From NCBI GenBank assembly GCA_020073215.1, contig JAIQFO010000011.1, positions 1-64,000 on the forward strand: a stretch of 64,000 bases of DNA, written 5' to 3'. Below the pieces are notes generated by a model that saw only the letters and a list, made by a program, of their open reading frames with translations, made no database searches and was not told the DNA's origin. The stretch comes from Terriglobia bacterium. Its GTDB lineage: Bacteria > Acidobacteriota > Terriglobia > Terriglobales > Acidobacteriaceae. The stretch's first letter is position 1; each line of letters starts with the position of its first letter. A program made the position numbers and the translations under genes. Of this stretch, positions 1-7,780 are shown piece by piece.

Positions 1-78
1 GTTGTGCTCGATCTCAAAATCAATGTTCTTGAGGTTGTGAACCCGGGCCCCGCGAACCACAATGCTTTCTGTCGACAT
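1..78 (-). CDS. uvrA: UvrABC excinuclease subunit A, N-terminal fragment
   Basis: Only the first 26 codons lie in the window; the gene runs off the left edge. The translation begins MSTESIVVRGARVHNLKN, which is the characteristic start of UvrA, where the I-x-V-RGAR-x-HNLKN stretch precedes the first ABC ATPase Walker A motif. UvrA is the damage-sensing ATPase of nucleotide excision repair. The ATG is preceded by a strong Shine-Dalgarno (AGGGGAAG) directly upstream on the minus strand, which fixes the start. The divergent neighbour is a membrane glycosyltransferase with no evident link. The fragment is short, but the motif is diagnostic. Confidence 0.85.
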   Translation of the reverse strand, partial: MSTESIVVRGARVHNLKNIDFEIEHN

Positions 79-126
79 CTTCCCCTGGCGCTACAGACGG
101 ATCAAAACCCGCAACCGAATCTTTTT

Positions 127-132
127 ATTATA
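127..132 (-). promoter_or_regulatory. Putative -10 box for uvrA
   Basis: On the minus strand a perfect TATAAT lies 48 bases upstream of the uvrA ATG in the short divergent gap. No convincing -35 hexamer sits at the usual spacing, so this is a weak, motif-only call. Confidence 0.3.
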
Positions 133-187
133 AGCCGGACTGCCAACGCAGATTCAGTAAGTTACTAGCAGTGGACTATCAGGTACC

Positions 188-1441
188 ATGTGTCTAGCCC
201 TTTTCGACCCGAAAGGTGGGAGCGTGAAACCTGTTCCCTATTATCTCAAAGCCTTGGCGATGGGAATCCCGGCCTATCTGATCGGCGTTCACCTTTGGAC
301 CTGGGTTTTCATGACCGGGTTCTATCTCGGCGGTCACTCCGATTTCCGCCAGCTTTATACTGGCGGGTTTATGCTGCGCACCGGACACGCACATGAGCTA
401 TACGATCTTCCTGCCGAAAAGCGGTTTGAAGATCAGGTTGCTGGAATGGATGGGGAGAACCTTCCGATGCCCATTGCTCACCCAGCTTATGAAGAACTGC
501 TGTTCGCACCGCTCTCGATTCTCGGCTATAAGCCCGCATACTTCACATTTCTCGGACTGAATGTGGTGCTGCTGATATTCATCTACTATCTCATGCAGCC
601 TTGGACGCGAAATCTGGCCGCGATCTTTCCTTGGTTGCCAGCGGCTCTGTTTGTGGCTTTTCTTCCCGTGGCCATCGCGTTGATTCAGGGTCAGGATTCC
701 GTAATCTTGCTTGCCCTGCTGGTGATTACATGGCTGTTGTTGCGTAAGGGCCACGAGTTCGCGGCGGGCTCGGTTCTGGCAATGGGACTTTTTAAGCTAC
801 AGATCGCAGTCCCCATTATTGCCCTATTTGTTCTCTGGCGAAGAATGAAATTCTGCGCTGCCTTTGTTTTCGGGGCTTCGGCTCTGGCTACTGTGTCAGT
901 TACCATCGTTGGCCTAGCACAAGCCAAAGCATACGTTCGTATGCTGCTCTACCTGGGCAACTCTTACAGCGGACACGGATATCCGCTGGTAGTTGAGCGG
1001 ATGGCCAACATCCATGGCTTTATTTTTGGACTCGGCCGTTCGCTTCTTTCGCCACACGTGATCGTCATTGTGACGTTGCTATTGACCGCCACAGTTTTTC
1101 TGTTGCTTCTAAAAGCGGCACCGGATTCTTCTGCCGATGCACTGCTTTTCGCCATCTGCGCGGCAATTCCTCTGAGTTATTACCTGCTCCCGCACGATCT
1201 GACGATACTTCTGCTTCCTTTGCTGATATTGCTGGACTCGCTCATCGGCTCCGAGGGAACGACAGACTTAGCAGCGCAACGCACTTTCCGGCTTGCGGCG
1301 TTGGTATTCGTGTCGCCGCTCTTGGTCTCTTATTCTGTCGGGCATTTTTATCTCGTGCTCGTTCCCGTCGCCTGTTTGGTTTTTAGCCTCATGTCAGGAC
1401 GAAGCTCGGCGTTTTCAGGAGTTCATATCGCCGCACATTGA
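188..1441 (+). CDS. GT87/DUF2029-type integral membrane glycosyltransferase
   Basis: A 417-residue hydrophobic protein with about ten membrane segments. The early loop after the first helix contains DFRQLYTGGFMLRTG followed by HELYD, the pattern of the DUF2029/GT87 family, whose members transfer sugars from polyprenyl-phosphate donors on the outer face of the cytoplasmic membrane (for example in actinobacterial mannan assembly). The conserved acidic residue in that loop is the likely catalytic aspartate. A GTG at 224 in the same frame, preceded by AAAGGTGGG, has a better ribosome binding site than the ATG at 188 and would remove 12 non-hydrophobic residues, so the true start may be 224. It is divergent from uvrA and followed by a palindrome. 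Donor and acceptor cannot be told from sequence. Confidence 0.75.
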   Translation: MCLALFDPKGGSVKPVPYYLKALAMGIPAYLIGVHLWTWVFMTGFYLGGHSDFRQLYTGGFMLRTGHAHELYDLPAEKRFEDQVAGMDGENLPMPIAHPAYEELLFAPLSILGYKPAYFTFLGLNVVLLIFIYYLMQPWTRNLAAIFPWLPAALFVAFLPVAIALIQGQDSVILLALLVITWLLLRKGHEFAAGSVLAMGLFKLQIAVPIIALFVLWRRMKFCAAFVFGASALATVSVTIVGLAQAKAYVRMLLYLGNSYSGHGYPLVVERMANIHGFIFGLGRSLLSPHVIVIVTLLLTATVFLLLLKAAPDSSADALLFAICAAIPLSYYLLPHDLTILLLPLLILLDSLIGSEGTTDLAAQRTFRLAALVFVSPLLVSYSVGHFYLVLVPVACLVFSLMSGRSSAFSGVHIAAH

Positions 1442-1531
1442 ACCGGAAGATACCCTCGCCAACATTTTGGGTATTCCGGCGTAAATCGCCGTTGGCCAGT
1501 AGATTCATATCGCGGCTATACCGCCCGTTTA

Positions 1532-1552
1532 GAGACGGGCTTGCCCCGTCTC
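1532..1552 (+). repeat. GACGGG-type palindrome
   Basis: An 8-bp perfect stem (GAGACGGG / CCCGTCTC) closes a 5-base loop between the GT87 gene and the PLP enzyme. The same GACGGGC...CCCGTC core recurs at 6799-6816 and inside ubiD at 14007-14028, so this is a dispersed palindromic element more than a simple terminator. No T-tract follows. Confidence 0.6.
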
Positions 1553-1603
1553 AGACTGCTGAAGAACTGCGCTTCAAGCAAGTTTGTGAGACACTTGCGC
1601 GAA

Positions 1604-2827
1604 ATGAAGAAGAGTACTCACATCTCGTCCCAAAGAACTCCCTACGCTGGGCCAGGAATAGGAACGCTCGCGGTCTGGGCAGGAGAGCAAACCATTCACT
1701 GGATGGGCTCAACCCAGGTCCCGGTGGCGCACGGCGTCTCGTTTGGCTACCATGACCTCGACGAATGGCTGAAGGTCGCGCAAGGCAAAAAGCCCGGGCA
1801 TATTTACGGCCGCAATACCAATCCCACCGTAGCCGCGTTCGAAGAGAAGGTGAAGATCCTGGAAGGCGCGGAAGCGGCGACCAGCTTCGCCAGCGGCATG
1901 GCCGCGATCAGCAATACGCTGTTCACGCTGTTGTCGCCGGGCGACAACGTGGTGTCGGTGAACGACACCTACGGAGGCACGAACAAACTCTTCGTCGAGT
2001 TTCTGCCAAGGTTTCAGATCGGCGTGACCCTCTGCGATACCACCGATCACCAGGCGATTGAGTCCGCGATCGCCCGCGGCTGCAAGGTCCTGTATCTGGA
2101 GAGTCCGACCAACCCCACCAACAAAGTCATCGACCTCGCGCGCCTTACCGCCGCTGCTCATCGCCATGGCGCTCTGGTCGTTGTCGATAACACGTTTGCC
2201 ACGCCGATCAATCAGCAACCACTGAAACTTGGCGCCGACCTGGTCATTCACAGCGCCACGAAGTTTCTAGGCGGACACGCCGATGCTCTCGGCGGCGTGG
2301 TCTGCGGACGCCGTGACCTGGTGAGCCGGATCTACCACTTCCGCGAAATTACCGGAGCCTGTCTCGATCCCATGGCGGCCTACCTACTGCTGCGGGGGAT
2401 GAAGACGCTGCACCTTCGTATTCGCCAGCAGAACCAAAGTGCGCTCCAGATCGCCCGTTTCCTGGAAGCCCATCCCCAGGTCGCAACCGTGTTTTACCCC
2501 GGCCTCGAATCGCACGAAAATCACGACATCGCGTGCCGCCAGATGAGCGGTTTTGGTGGCGTTCTCAGCTTCGTCCTGAAGGGAGGTTTCCCGGCCGTCA
2601 AGAAACTCCTTCCCCGCCTGCGCTACGCCCATCTCGCAGCCAACCTCGGAGCGGTCGAAACCATAGCCGGCCCTCCCGCGACCACCAGCCACGTAGAGTC
2701 CACGCCGGAGGAACGCAAAGCCAGCGGCATCCCCGAAGCGCTCATCCGATACTCGGTTGGCATTGAAGACACGGACGATTTGATTGCCGATTTGCAAGCG
2801 GCGCTGAAACCGACAGCCGCGAAGTAG
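1604..2827 (+). CDS. Cystathionine gamma-synthase/lyase family PLP enzyme
   Basis: A fold-type I PLP enzyme of the Cys/Met metabolism family, which interconverts homoserine esters, cysteine, cystathionine and methionine. From the ATG at 1604 it is 407 residues, the usual size. Visible family marks are YGRNTNPT near the N-terminus, the ASGMAAISNT cofactor-phosphate loop, the LESPTNPT segment, VVDNTFATP with the cofactor-binding Asp, and SATKFLGGH with the Schiff-base lysine at codon 2261 (residue 220). An in-frame TTG at 1541 would start inside the loop of the upstream palindrome, so 1604 is preferred. It stands alone, with no other sulfur amino-acid gene adjacent, so gamma-synthase, gamma-lyase and methionine gamma-lyase cannot be distinguished. 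Confidence 0.85.
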   Translation: MKKSTHISSQRTPYAGPGIGTLAVWAGEQTIHWMGSTQVPVAHGVSFGYHDLDEWLKVAQGKKPGHIYGRNTNPTVAAFEEKVKILEGAEAATSFASGMAAISNTLFTLLSPGDNVVSVNDTYGGTNKLFVEFLPRFQIGVTLCDTTDHQAIESAIARGCKVLYLESPTNPTNKVIDLARLTAAAHRHGALVVVDNTFATPINQQPLKLGADLVIHSATKFLGGHADALGGVVCGRRDLVSRIYHFREITGACLDPMAAYLLLRGMKTLHLRIRQQNQSALQIARFLEAHPQVATVFYPGLESHENHDIACRQMSGFGGVLSFVLKGGFPAVKKLLPRLRYAHLAANLGAVETIAGPPATTSHVESTPEERKASGIPEALIRYSVGIEDTDDLIADLQAALKPTAAK

Positions 2828-2845
2828 GTTGCTGTGGGGGTAGGT

Positions 2846-2935
2846 TGTCATCCTGAGCGAAGCGAAGGACCTGCTGTCGCCAGCGAGCAATTAAGGCCAC
2901 AGCCTTCCGCTCTGTATGTGGGGATGTTCTGGGTG
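2846..2935 (+). repeat. Dispersed TCATCCTGAGCGAAGCGAAGG-type repeat
   Basis: The gap between the PLP enzyme and the oxidase gene contains GTCATCCTGAGCGAAGCGAA followed by GGACCTGC. A longer inverted version of the same sequence is at 5043-5140. Short ORFs read through it give the recurrent spurious peptides HPERSEGP and RSFASLRMT and are not genes. Confidence 0.6.
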
Positions 2936-2972
2936 CAACCGAACGACAAGCGACAAACGACCAGCGACCGCT

Positions 2973-3719
2973 TCATCCCGCCGCAAACGAGAACAACACC
3001 AGGATGTATATCCACAGTCCCGTCATGCAGTGCCAGTACCAGGACGCAATGTCCACGACGATGCGGCGGGTTTCGATCGGACGGCGCAGAACCGCCGCGA
3101 CGTGTGCGCACAAAAGAGCCAGTACCCCGCCCGCCAGATGCAGCCCGTGCATCGCGGTAAGAATGTAAACGAAGGAGCTGCTGGTGCCGCCAGCAAGGTG
3201 AAAGCCTCTCGCGGAAAGCTTGCTCCAAACAAACAGCTGCCCGGCAAGAAACAGCAGGCCGAGCACGGTTGTCAGGGCAAGCCATGGGATCTGGCGCTCG
3301 TCGCCCAGCGAGACGCCGGGAATCGATTGCACCGGGGCGAGCGCAGCTTCTCGCGTGATTTGTCTCCGCGCCAAGTCGATCGTGATGCTGCTGACCATTA
3401 GCACGACCGTGTTCGCCAACAAGAACGCCCAGGGCAAATCGACCGGAACCCAGGCGCGGATATAAGCCGTGCCGTTCTGGTCGAGACTCAGGAATCCGCG
3501 TCGAACGAGATAGATTGCCGTGAAGGAAATGAAGAGCATCAAGACGGGTGCCATGGCGATGGCCAGTCCCATCCGGGCGCGGCGCAGGCGCTCGCCATAG
3601 TTAGGAATAGAGTCCGGCACAAAGTCCGGCATGCCGCCGCCACCGCCGCCCGTTCGCGGCGGGAGCGAGGCGCCATTGTGGCCGAAGTGGCGCGTCGAGA
3701 CGGCCGTCACGCGCGGCAT
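2973..3719 (-). CDS. Heme-copper oxidase subunit III family protein
   Basis: A 248-residue membrane protein with five to six predicted helices. The C-terminal half matches cytochrome c/quinol oxidase subunit III (CtaE/CyoC): the loop HLAGGTSSSFVYILTAMHGLH, then HLAGGVLALL, and the terminal SWYWHCMTGLWIYILVLF. Subunit III binds lipid and supports proton uptake by subunit I. No subunit I, II or IV gene is nearby, so this is an orphan. The N-terminus contains a glycine run (six Gly) before the first helix. The start used has a GGCGGAG abutting the ATG; a second ATG at 3632 lies after the glycine run. It overlaps no credible gene, and the methyltransferase on the other strand begins 72 bases beyond its start. 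Confidence 0.8.
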   Translation of the reverse strand: MPRVTAVSTRHFGHNGASLPPRTGGGGGGMPDFVPDSIPNYGERLRRARMGLAIAMAPVLMLFISFTAIYLVRRGFLSLDQNGTAYIRAWVPVDLPWAFLLANTVVLMVSSITIDLARRQITREAALAPVQSIPGVSLGDERQIPWLALTTVLGLLFLAGQLFVWSKLSARGFHLAGGTSSSFVYILTAMHGLHLAGGVLALLCAHVAAVLRRPIETRRIVVDIASWYWHCMTGLWIYILVLFSFAAG

Positions 3720-3749
3720 CTCCGCCGCTCGCTTTGCCGGCCCCGATTT

Positions 3750-3785
3750 GAATCACCGAGATTAGAATCACCGAGATTAGAATCA
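3750..3785 (+). repeat. 15-bp tandem repeat, 2.4 copies
   Basis: The unit GAATCACCGAGATTA is repeated twice perfectly and followed by GAATCA, ending 6 bases before the methyltransferase ATG. It occupies the region where that gene's promoter or leader would be. It is one of several 12-, 15- or 21-bp microduplications in the window. Confidence 0.9.
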
Positions 3786-3791
3786 AAGACC

Positions 3792-4406
3792 ATGTCTGTT
3801 TCTTCTGACGATGACGAACGCGAACGCTGGAACCGGAAATATCGCGAAGCTCCCGAAGCCTGGCGAGTCCCCGATCCCTTTCTGAAGCTGGCGTTTTCCC
3901 AATACATTCTCCCGTTGTTTCCGCACGGCGGCCGCGCGCTCGATCTCGCCGGAGGAGCGGGACGCCACGCCATTTGGCTGGCCAAACAGGGTTGGAAAGT
4001 CACGCTCATCGATATCTCCGAGACCGGAGTCGAACAGGCAAGGCGGAACGCCCGATCCCTCGCCCCCCACATCCACTTTGTAGTAGATGATCTCACCCGC
4101 TTCCAGGCTTCGCAAACCGGGTTCAAGACAGGATTCGATCTGGTGATGGCGTTCTTCTATCTGGAGCGAAAGATTTTCCCGGAGATTGTGCGGGCCGTGC
4201 GACCCGGCGGCCTGCTCGTCTACAAGACGCACACCCTGGCGCAGGCGACACTGGCGGGTGGTCCGAAGAACCCGGCGCACCTGCTCAAGCCGGGCGAACT
4301 TTTACACCTGGCAGCCGGGCTGCGCATATTGCATTACCAGGAGAGGAAGGCGAAGAAGGCGACCGCGGAGTTGGTCGCGAGAAAAGAAGCGCCAAGAGAA
4401 ATCTGA
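3792..4406 (+). CDS. Class I SAM-dependent methyltransferase
   Basis: A 204-residue Rossmann-fold methyltransferase. Motif I is ALDLAGGAGRHAIWLA (residues 49-64), followed by the acidic end of strand 2 (VTLIDIS), the motif II region (IHFVVDDLTRF) and the post-motif stretch VRPGGLLVYKTHT. This order fits the small TehB-like or Methyltransf_25/31 group, which often acts on small molecules or thiopurine/tellurite-type substrates, though the substrate cannot be read here. The start is the ATG immediately after the 15-bp tandem repeat; upstream in-frame codons translate only the repeat (ESPRLESPRLES) and are disregarded. It converges on tRNA-Leu, which lies on the opposite strand 46 bases downstream. 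Confidence 0.85.
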   Translation: MSVSSDDDERERWNRKYREAPEAWRVPDPFLKLAFSQYILPLFPHGGRALDLAGGAGRHAIWLAKQGWKVTLIDISETGVEQARRNARSLAPHIHFVVDDLTRFQASQTGFKTGFDLVMAFFYLERKIFPEIVRAVRPGGLLVYKTHTLAQATLAGGPKNPAHLLKPGELLHLAAGLRILHYQERKAKKATAELVARKEAPREI

Positions 4407-4452
4407 GCGCCATACCGCCGTCGCAAAACCGCCCGCAAGAGCGAGGAAGGAT

Positions 4453-4539
4453 TGGTGCGGGGCACAGGACTTGAACCTGCACGGCCTTGCGGCCACTGGC
4501 TCCTAAGGCCAGCGCGTCTGCCAGTTCCGCCAGCCCCGC
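4453..4539 (-). tRNA. tRNA-Leu (anticodon UAG), CCA encoded
   Basis: The reverse complement folds as a class II tRNA: acceptor GCGGGGC pairs with GCCCCGC, discriminator A is followed by an encoded CCA, the D-arm region reads TGGCGGAACTGGCAGACGCG, the anticodon stem CTGGC/GCCAG encloses loop CTTAGGA with anticodon TAG, there is a long variable arm (TGGCCGCAAGGCCG), and the T-arm contains GGTTCAAGTCC. A long variable arm with UAG identifies leucine, reading CUA and other CUN codons. Confidence 0.95.
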
Positions 4540-4685
4540 TCAGATTTCCATCGTACCACTGGCCGCGGAATTCCCTTGCGGCCGATTCCGCACGTCCGGT
4601 TGGTTCTTTCTTCGCCGATCCTGTGACGCGCCGCTTTTGCTCTGTTCTTTGCCCTGTGATCTGCCGCCGCGTTACACTGCGAGTT

Positions 4686-4979
4686 ATGAATACAGCGAAC
4701 CAACCGAATGTGAAGTTCGTGCAAACTTCCGATTACCGCGAGGCTTACTCCAACAGCGTACAGATCCGCGTGAATGTCTGGGATTTTTTCCTGGTGTTCG
4801 GAACGATGCAGCAAAGCTCGGAAACGCAGGTGGAACTGCGAAACTTTCAGGGGATTTATCTCAGTCCGCAACAGGCCAAGGCGCTCATGGCGCTCCTGCA
4901 GCAGAACGTGTCAAACTACGAAGCCGCGTTCGGCGAGATCAAACTTGATCCACGAGCTCCGGGTGGACAAATTCACTGA
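4686..4979 (+). CDS. DUF3467 family small protein
   Basis: A 97-residue soluble protein. The segment YSNSVQIRVNVWDFFLVFG, then VELRNFQGIYLSPQQAKALMALL and QQNVSNYEAAFGEI, is the DUF3467 layout: an N-terminal strand with an N-x-V-x-V and W-D-F pattern, then the LSPQ-x-AK-x-L helix and a terminal helix. The family is common in Acidobacteria and has no assigned function. The ATG at 4686 gives the usual family length; longer in-frame versions read through the tRNA gene and are wrong. A Shine-Dalgarno is weak (GCGAG). The passenger protein at 16215 has a loosely similar layout. Confidence 0.8.
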   Translation: MNTANQPNVKFVQTSDYREAYSNSVQIRVNVWDFFLVFGTMQQSSETQVELRNFQGIYLSPQQAKALMALLQQNVSNYEAAFGEIKLDPRAPGGQIH

Positions 4980-5042
4980 TGCACCGTTCAACAACGGCTG
5001 CGCGGAGGGCAGCACACTCGCAGATCCGCAGCCTAAATCCAG

Positions 5043-5140
5043 ATTGTCATCCTGAGCCTGAGCGGAGCCGAAGGGGAAGGACCTGCTGTCTCATTGACTG
5101 ACAGGAAAGCAGGTCCTTCGCTTTGCTCAGGATGACAAAT
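5043..5140. repeat. Inverted copy of the TCATCCTGAGC repeat
   Basis: The left arm begins ATTGTCATCCTGAGC and continues through GAAGGACCTGCTGTC; the right arm is its imperfect reverse complement, ending GCTCAGGATGACAAAT. The whole can fold as a large interrupted hairpin. The right arm contains the likely first codons of the next gene. Confidence 0.8.
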
Positions 5141-6784
5141 TTTGGGACTATCTTGCGAATTCGCGATCCAAGAACGAAGTCTCAACCGGTATGCGACGCG
5201 TGGGCGCAGCAGTTTCTACTCTTCGCGCTTTTCTTTGCCGGGCTGATGCTCCTGCACGCGCCCCTTCTGCGACTTCCGTATTTCTGGGATGAGGCCGGAT
5301 ACTACGTTCCCGCCGCGCGCGATCTGTTTCTGACCGGCACCCTTATCCCGCAGTCCACGCCCTCGAATGCACATCCTCCACTGGTGATGGCGTGGCTGGC
5401 GCTGGCCTGGCGCGTCGCCGGATATTCGACGCTGGTCACGCGCACGGCCATGCTGGCCCTGTCTGCATTCTCACTACTGGGATTGTTTCGCCTTTCTCGG
5501 ATCGCCGCCAATTCGCCCGTGGCCTGGGCGACAACCGCGCTCGCGGCGCTATACCCCGTATGGTTCACGCAGAGCTCCCTGGCGCAGGTCGACTTGCCCG
5601 CCGCTGGATTTACGTTCTGGGCACTGGCCGCATATCTAGAAGACCGTCCCGGGAAGCAAGCACGCTGGTTCTCGTTAGCGGCGTTGACGAAGGAGACCGC
5701 GATCCTGGCTCCACTGGCGCTATTTGCCTGGGAACTGCTGGGCGATTTCATCCGGCCGCGTCTCAATAGAAGCTCGCAAGTAAGTTCGAAAGAGATTTGC
5801 TGGAAAGAAATCCTTCCACCCGTGGGTAGAAAAACGCGTTGGCTCTATCTGCTGCTTCCGGTCGCGCTCCTGGCCGCCTGGTACGTCTACCACTACGCGA
5901 AGACGGGTTTCCTCCTGGGCAATCCCGAATTCTTTCGCTACAACGTTGCCGCCACACTCAATCCTCTGCGCATCCCGCTGGCGGTGGGAATGCGGGTCTG
6001 GCAGCTCTTCGGATATCTCGGTCTCTATCTACTCACGCTGGCGGGATTGCTGGCCCTGCTTCGGCCACCACAAAAGCAGAACAGCGCTGCCCGTCCGCGA
6101 ATTCCGTCGTGGATGCAAGCCGCGTTTCTTTCCGTGTTGCTCGCCTATCTCGCGTTCATGTCGGCCGTGGGCGGAGCCGTGCTGGCTCGCTACATGTTGC
6201 CGGTTGTCCCGCTGGTAGTTCTGGCGCTGGTCTCGACCTTGTGGAGGCGCGTGCGGTATTGGAAACTGATTGTGGGCGCGGTCGCAATTGCATTTGTCGC
6301 GGGTTTGTTCAGCAATCCGCCCTATGGATTCACTCTCGAAGACAATCTTGCCTACCGCGACTACATCGTGATGCACGCGGAAGCCAGCCGTTTCCTGGCG
6401 ATGCGATATCCCGGCCGGCGCGTTCTGACCGCGTGGCCCGCGTCCGACGAACTCACCCGGCCATGGCTCGGTTATGTTACTGGCAATGCCAGTCAGCCTT
6501 TCCGCGTCGTGCGGGTGGAAGATTTCTCTATCTCCCAGATCGACGTGGCGGCCCGGGCTCGCGACCGCTTCGACGTGGCACTGGTTTTCTCCACCAAGTA
6601 CCAGCCACCGCATCCACTGTTTGGAATCGAGAACTGGGATGCGTGGCGGCGCATCAAAGAAGAATTCTTCGGCTACCATCGCGACTTGCTGCCAGAAGAT
6701 ATTGCCCAACGTGTCGGCGGGACGATTGCTTATCGCAAAGAACGGAACGGGCAGTGGATCGCGGTGATTGCAATGGAGCGGTGA
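5132..6784 (+). CDS. GT39/ArnT-like polyprenyl-phosphate sugar transferase
   Basis: About 550 residues with roughly ten to twelve membrane segments. After the first helix comes YFWDEAGYYVPAARDL, the acidic D-E pair typical of the PMT/GT39 and ArnT superfamily catalytic loop, followed by SNAHPPLVMAWLALAWR, another family hallmark. These enzymes move a sugar from a polyprenyl-phosphate carrier to lipid, protein or glycan on the periplasmic side. The start is uncertain: the ATG at 5132 and a TTG at 5123 both lie inside the inverted repeat, and no good ribosome binding site is seen. The first 25 residues are not hydrophobic, so the true start may be missing or the repeat may have replaced it. It stands as a single gene. 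Confidence 0.75.
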   Translation: MTNFGTILRIRDPRTKSQPVCDAWAQQFLLFALFFAGLMLLHAPLLRLPYFWDEAGYYVPAARDLFLTGTLIPQSTPSNAHPPLVMAWLALAWRVAGYSTLVTRTAMLALSAFSLLGLFRLSRIAANSPVAWATTALAALYPVWFTQSSLAQVDLPAAGFTFWALAAYLEDRPGKQARWFSLAALTKETAILAPLALFAWELLGDFIRPRLNRSSQVSSKEICWKEILPPVGRKTRWLYLLLPVALLAAWYVYHYAKTGFLLGNPEFFRYNVAATLNPLRIPLAVGMRVWQLFGYLGLYLLTLAGLLALLRPPQKQNSAARPRIPSWMQAAFLSVLLAYLAFMSAVGGAVLARYMLPVVPLVVLALVSTLWRRVRYWKLIVGAVAIAFVAGLFSNPPYGFTLEDNLAYRDYIVMHAEASRFLAMRYPGRRVLTAWPASDELTRPWLGYVTGNASQPFRVVRVEDFSISQIDVAARARDRFDVALVFSTKYQPPHPLFGIENWDAWRRIKEEFFGYHRDLLPEDIAQRVGGTIAYRKERNGQWIAVIAMER

Positions 6785-6798
6785 GCCTACTGTGTGGT

Positions 6799-6816
6799 GA
6801 CGGGCTTCGCCCCGTC
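6799..6816 (+). repeat. GACGGG-type palindrome
   Basis: GACGGG and CCCGTC arms enclose CTTCGC just downstream of the GT39 stop. It is the second copy of the palindrome described at 1532 and inside ubiD. It could also help terminate transcription, but no T-tract follows. Confidence 0.5.
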
Positions 6817-6872
6817 CAAAGCGGAGCAAAATGGCGGCTTCTGGGTCGCGGTGATTTCAGATTGCGGAATTG

Positions 6873-7730
6873 CTAACTCCACGCATCCTGCAAATTGCCC
6901 AGTTGACCTATCGCTTCCCTGGCGATTACCCGGGAAATGGCAAAGCGCTGTTCAATTGCAGCAATCAACTCGTCACGATTTGCTAGCCCATGCACGGTCG
7001 ATTGGTCCCCTTCCGATTCAACCAGCGTCAAATTATGAATGAGGACGGAACGACCCGGATAGAATCGCACCAGCAAGACCGAATTTAGAAACGTTGCATC
7101 GGCAGAGAACGATGCGGCGATCACCTTGCTGAAATTTTCAATCTTCCTGGGCTCCGGCTTCGCAAGGTAGCCGTGACGCAAGACTCCGTCCCGATACAGT
7201 TCAAGGCGCGAACAGCCATTCGCGTCTTGCGGTTTCAGCACGTAACGGTCCCGGCCCAATTGGGTTTCATAATCCACCGCGAGGTCGCGAGGGATTGGCT
7301 CCAGCAGCGGGGCGGCGTAGCCCGTATCTGCCAGGTACTCTCGGTCCTCAATCCTAATCATGTTCAGCGCGTGAACGTGCGGAGTCTTCATGTCCGAAGC
7401 GCATAATTTCGCTTCGTATCCGAGACCGCGAAGCAACAGATTGAAATGGTAGTTGTTGGAATAGCAGGTACCACCAAAATGGCGTTGCTCGATCCCATCG
7501 AGATAAAGCCGAATTGGCGGCAGGTTTACTAGTCCCAAGCGCTTGCGGTAATAGAGCTTGGAAATATTCTCGAACGGAACGCGGGTAAGGTGGGCTGCCA
7601 CAAGCTCGCGAAGGGCCGCCAGGCTGGGTTCTCGTCGCGCGACTCCCAAAATCGCCAAGTAGCGATCGACGACCTCCTCAGGCAGTGGCGCCAGTGTTCG
7701 ATCGACTTGCATTGGCAATGAAATTATCAT
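6873..7730 (-). CDS. Arylamine N-acetyltransferase
   Basis: A 285-residue NAT-family protein that would transfer acetyl (or another acyl group) from CoA to aromatic amines, hydrazines or an unknown natural acceptor. The catalytic triad is visible: Cys89 in HFGGTCYSNN, His120 in HVHALNMI and Asp135 in YLADTGY, with the 15-residue His-Asp spacing of known NATs. VPFENISKLYY matches the conserved N-terminal helix-turn. The ATG at 7730 has CTGGAGGA directly upstream; longer in-frame starts run into the modC gene and lack homology. The distance to modC is 50 bases, so it may be read from the mod operon, but no functional link is evident. Confidence 0.85.
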   Translation of the reverse strand: MIISLPMQVDRTLAPLPEEVVDRYLAILGVARREPSLAALRELVAAHLTRVPFENISKLYYRKRLGLVNLPPIRLYLDGIEQRHFGGTCYSNNYHFNLLLRGLGYEAKLCASDMKTPHVHALNMIRIEDREYLADTGYAAPLLEPIPRDLAVDYETQLGRDRYVLKPQDANGCSRLELYRDGVLRHGYLAKPEPRKIENFSKVIAASFSADATFLNSVLLVRFYPGRSVLIHNLTLVESEGDQSTVHGLANRDELIAAIEQRFAISRVIAREAIGQLGNLQDAWS

Positions 7731-7780
7731 TCCTCCAGACTCGCGGTTTGCAAGTAGAAACAGGTCTCCGGCAATCGTGT

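Noticed and set aside
2384..2890. Short frames containing RSFASLRMT or HPERSEGP
   Set aside because: These peptides come from the dispersed TCATCCTGAGC repeat and recur as spurious translations.
4452..4685. A longer N-terminus for the DUF3467 protein
   Set aside because: The added codons translate the antisense of the tRNA-Leu gene.
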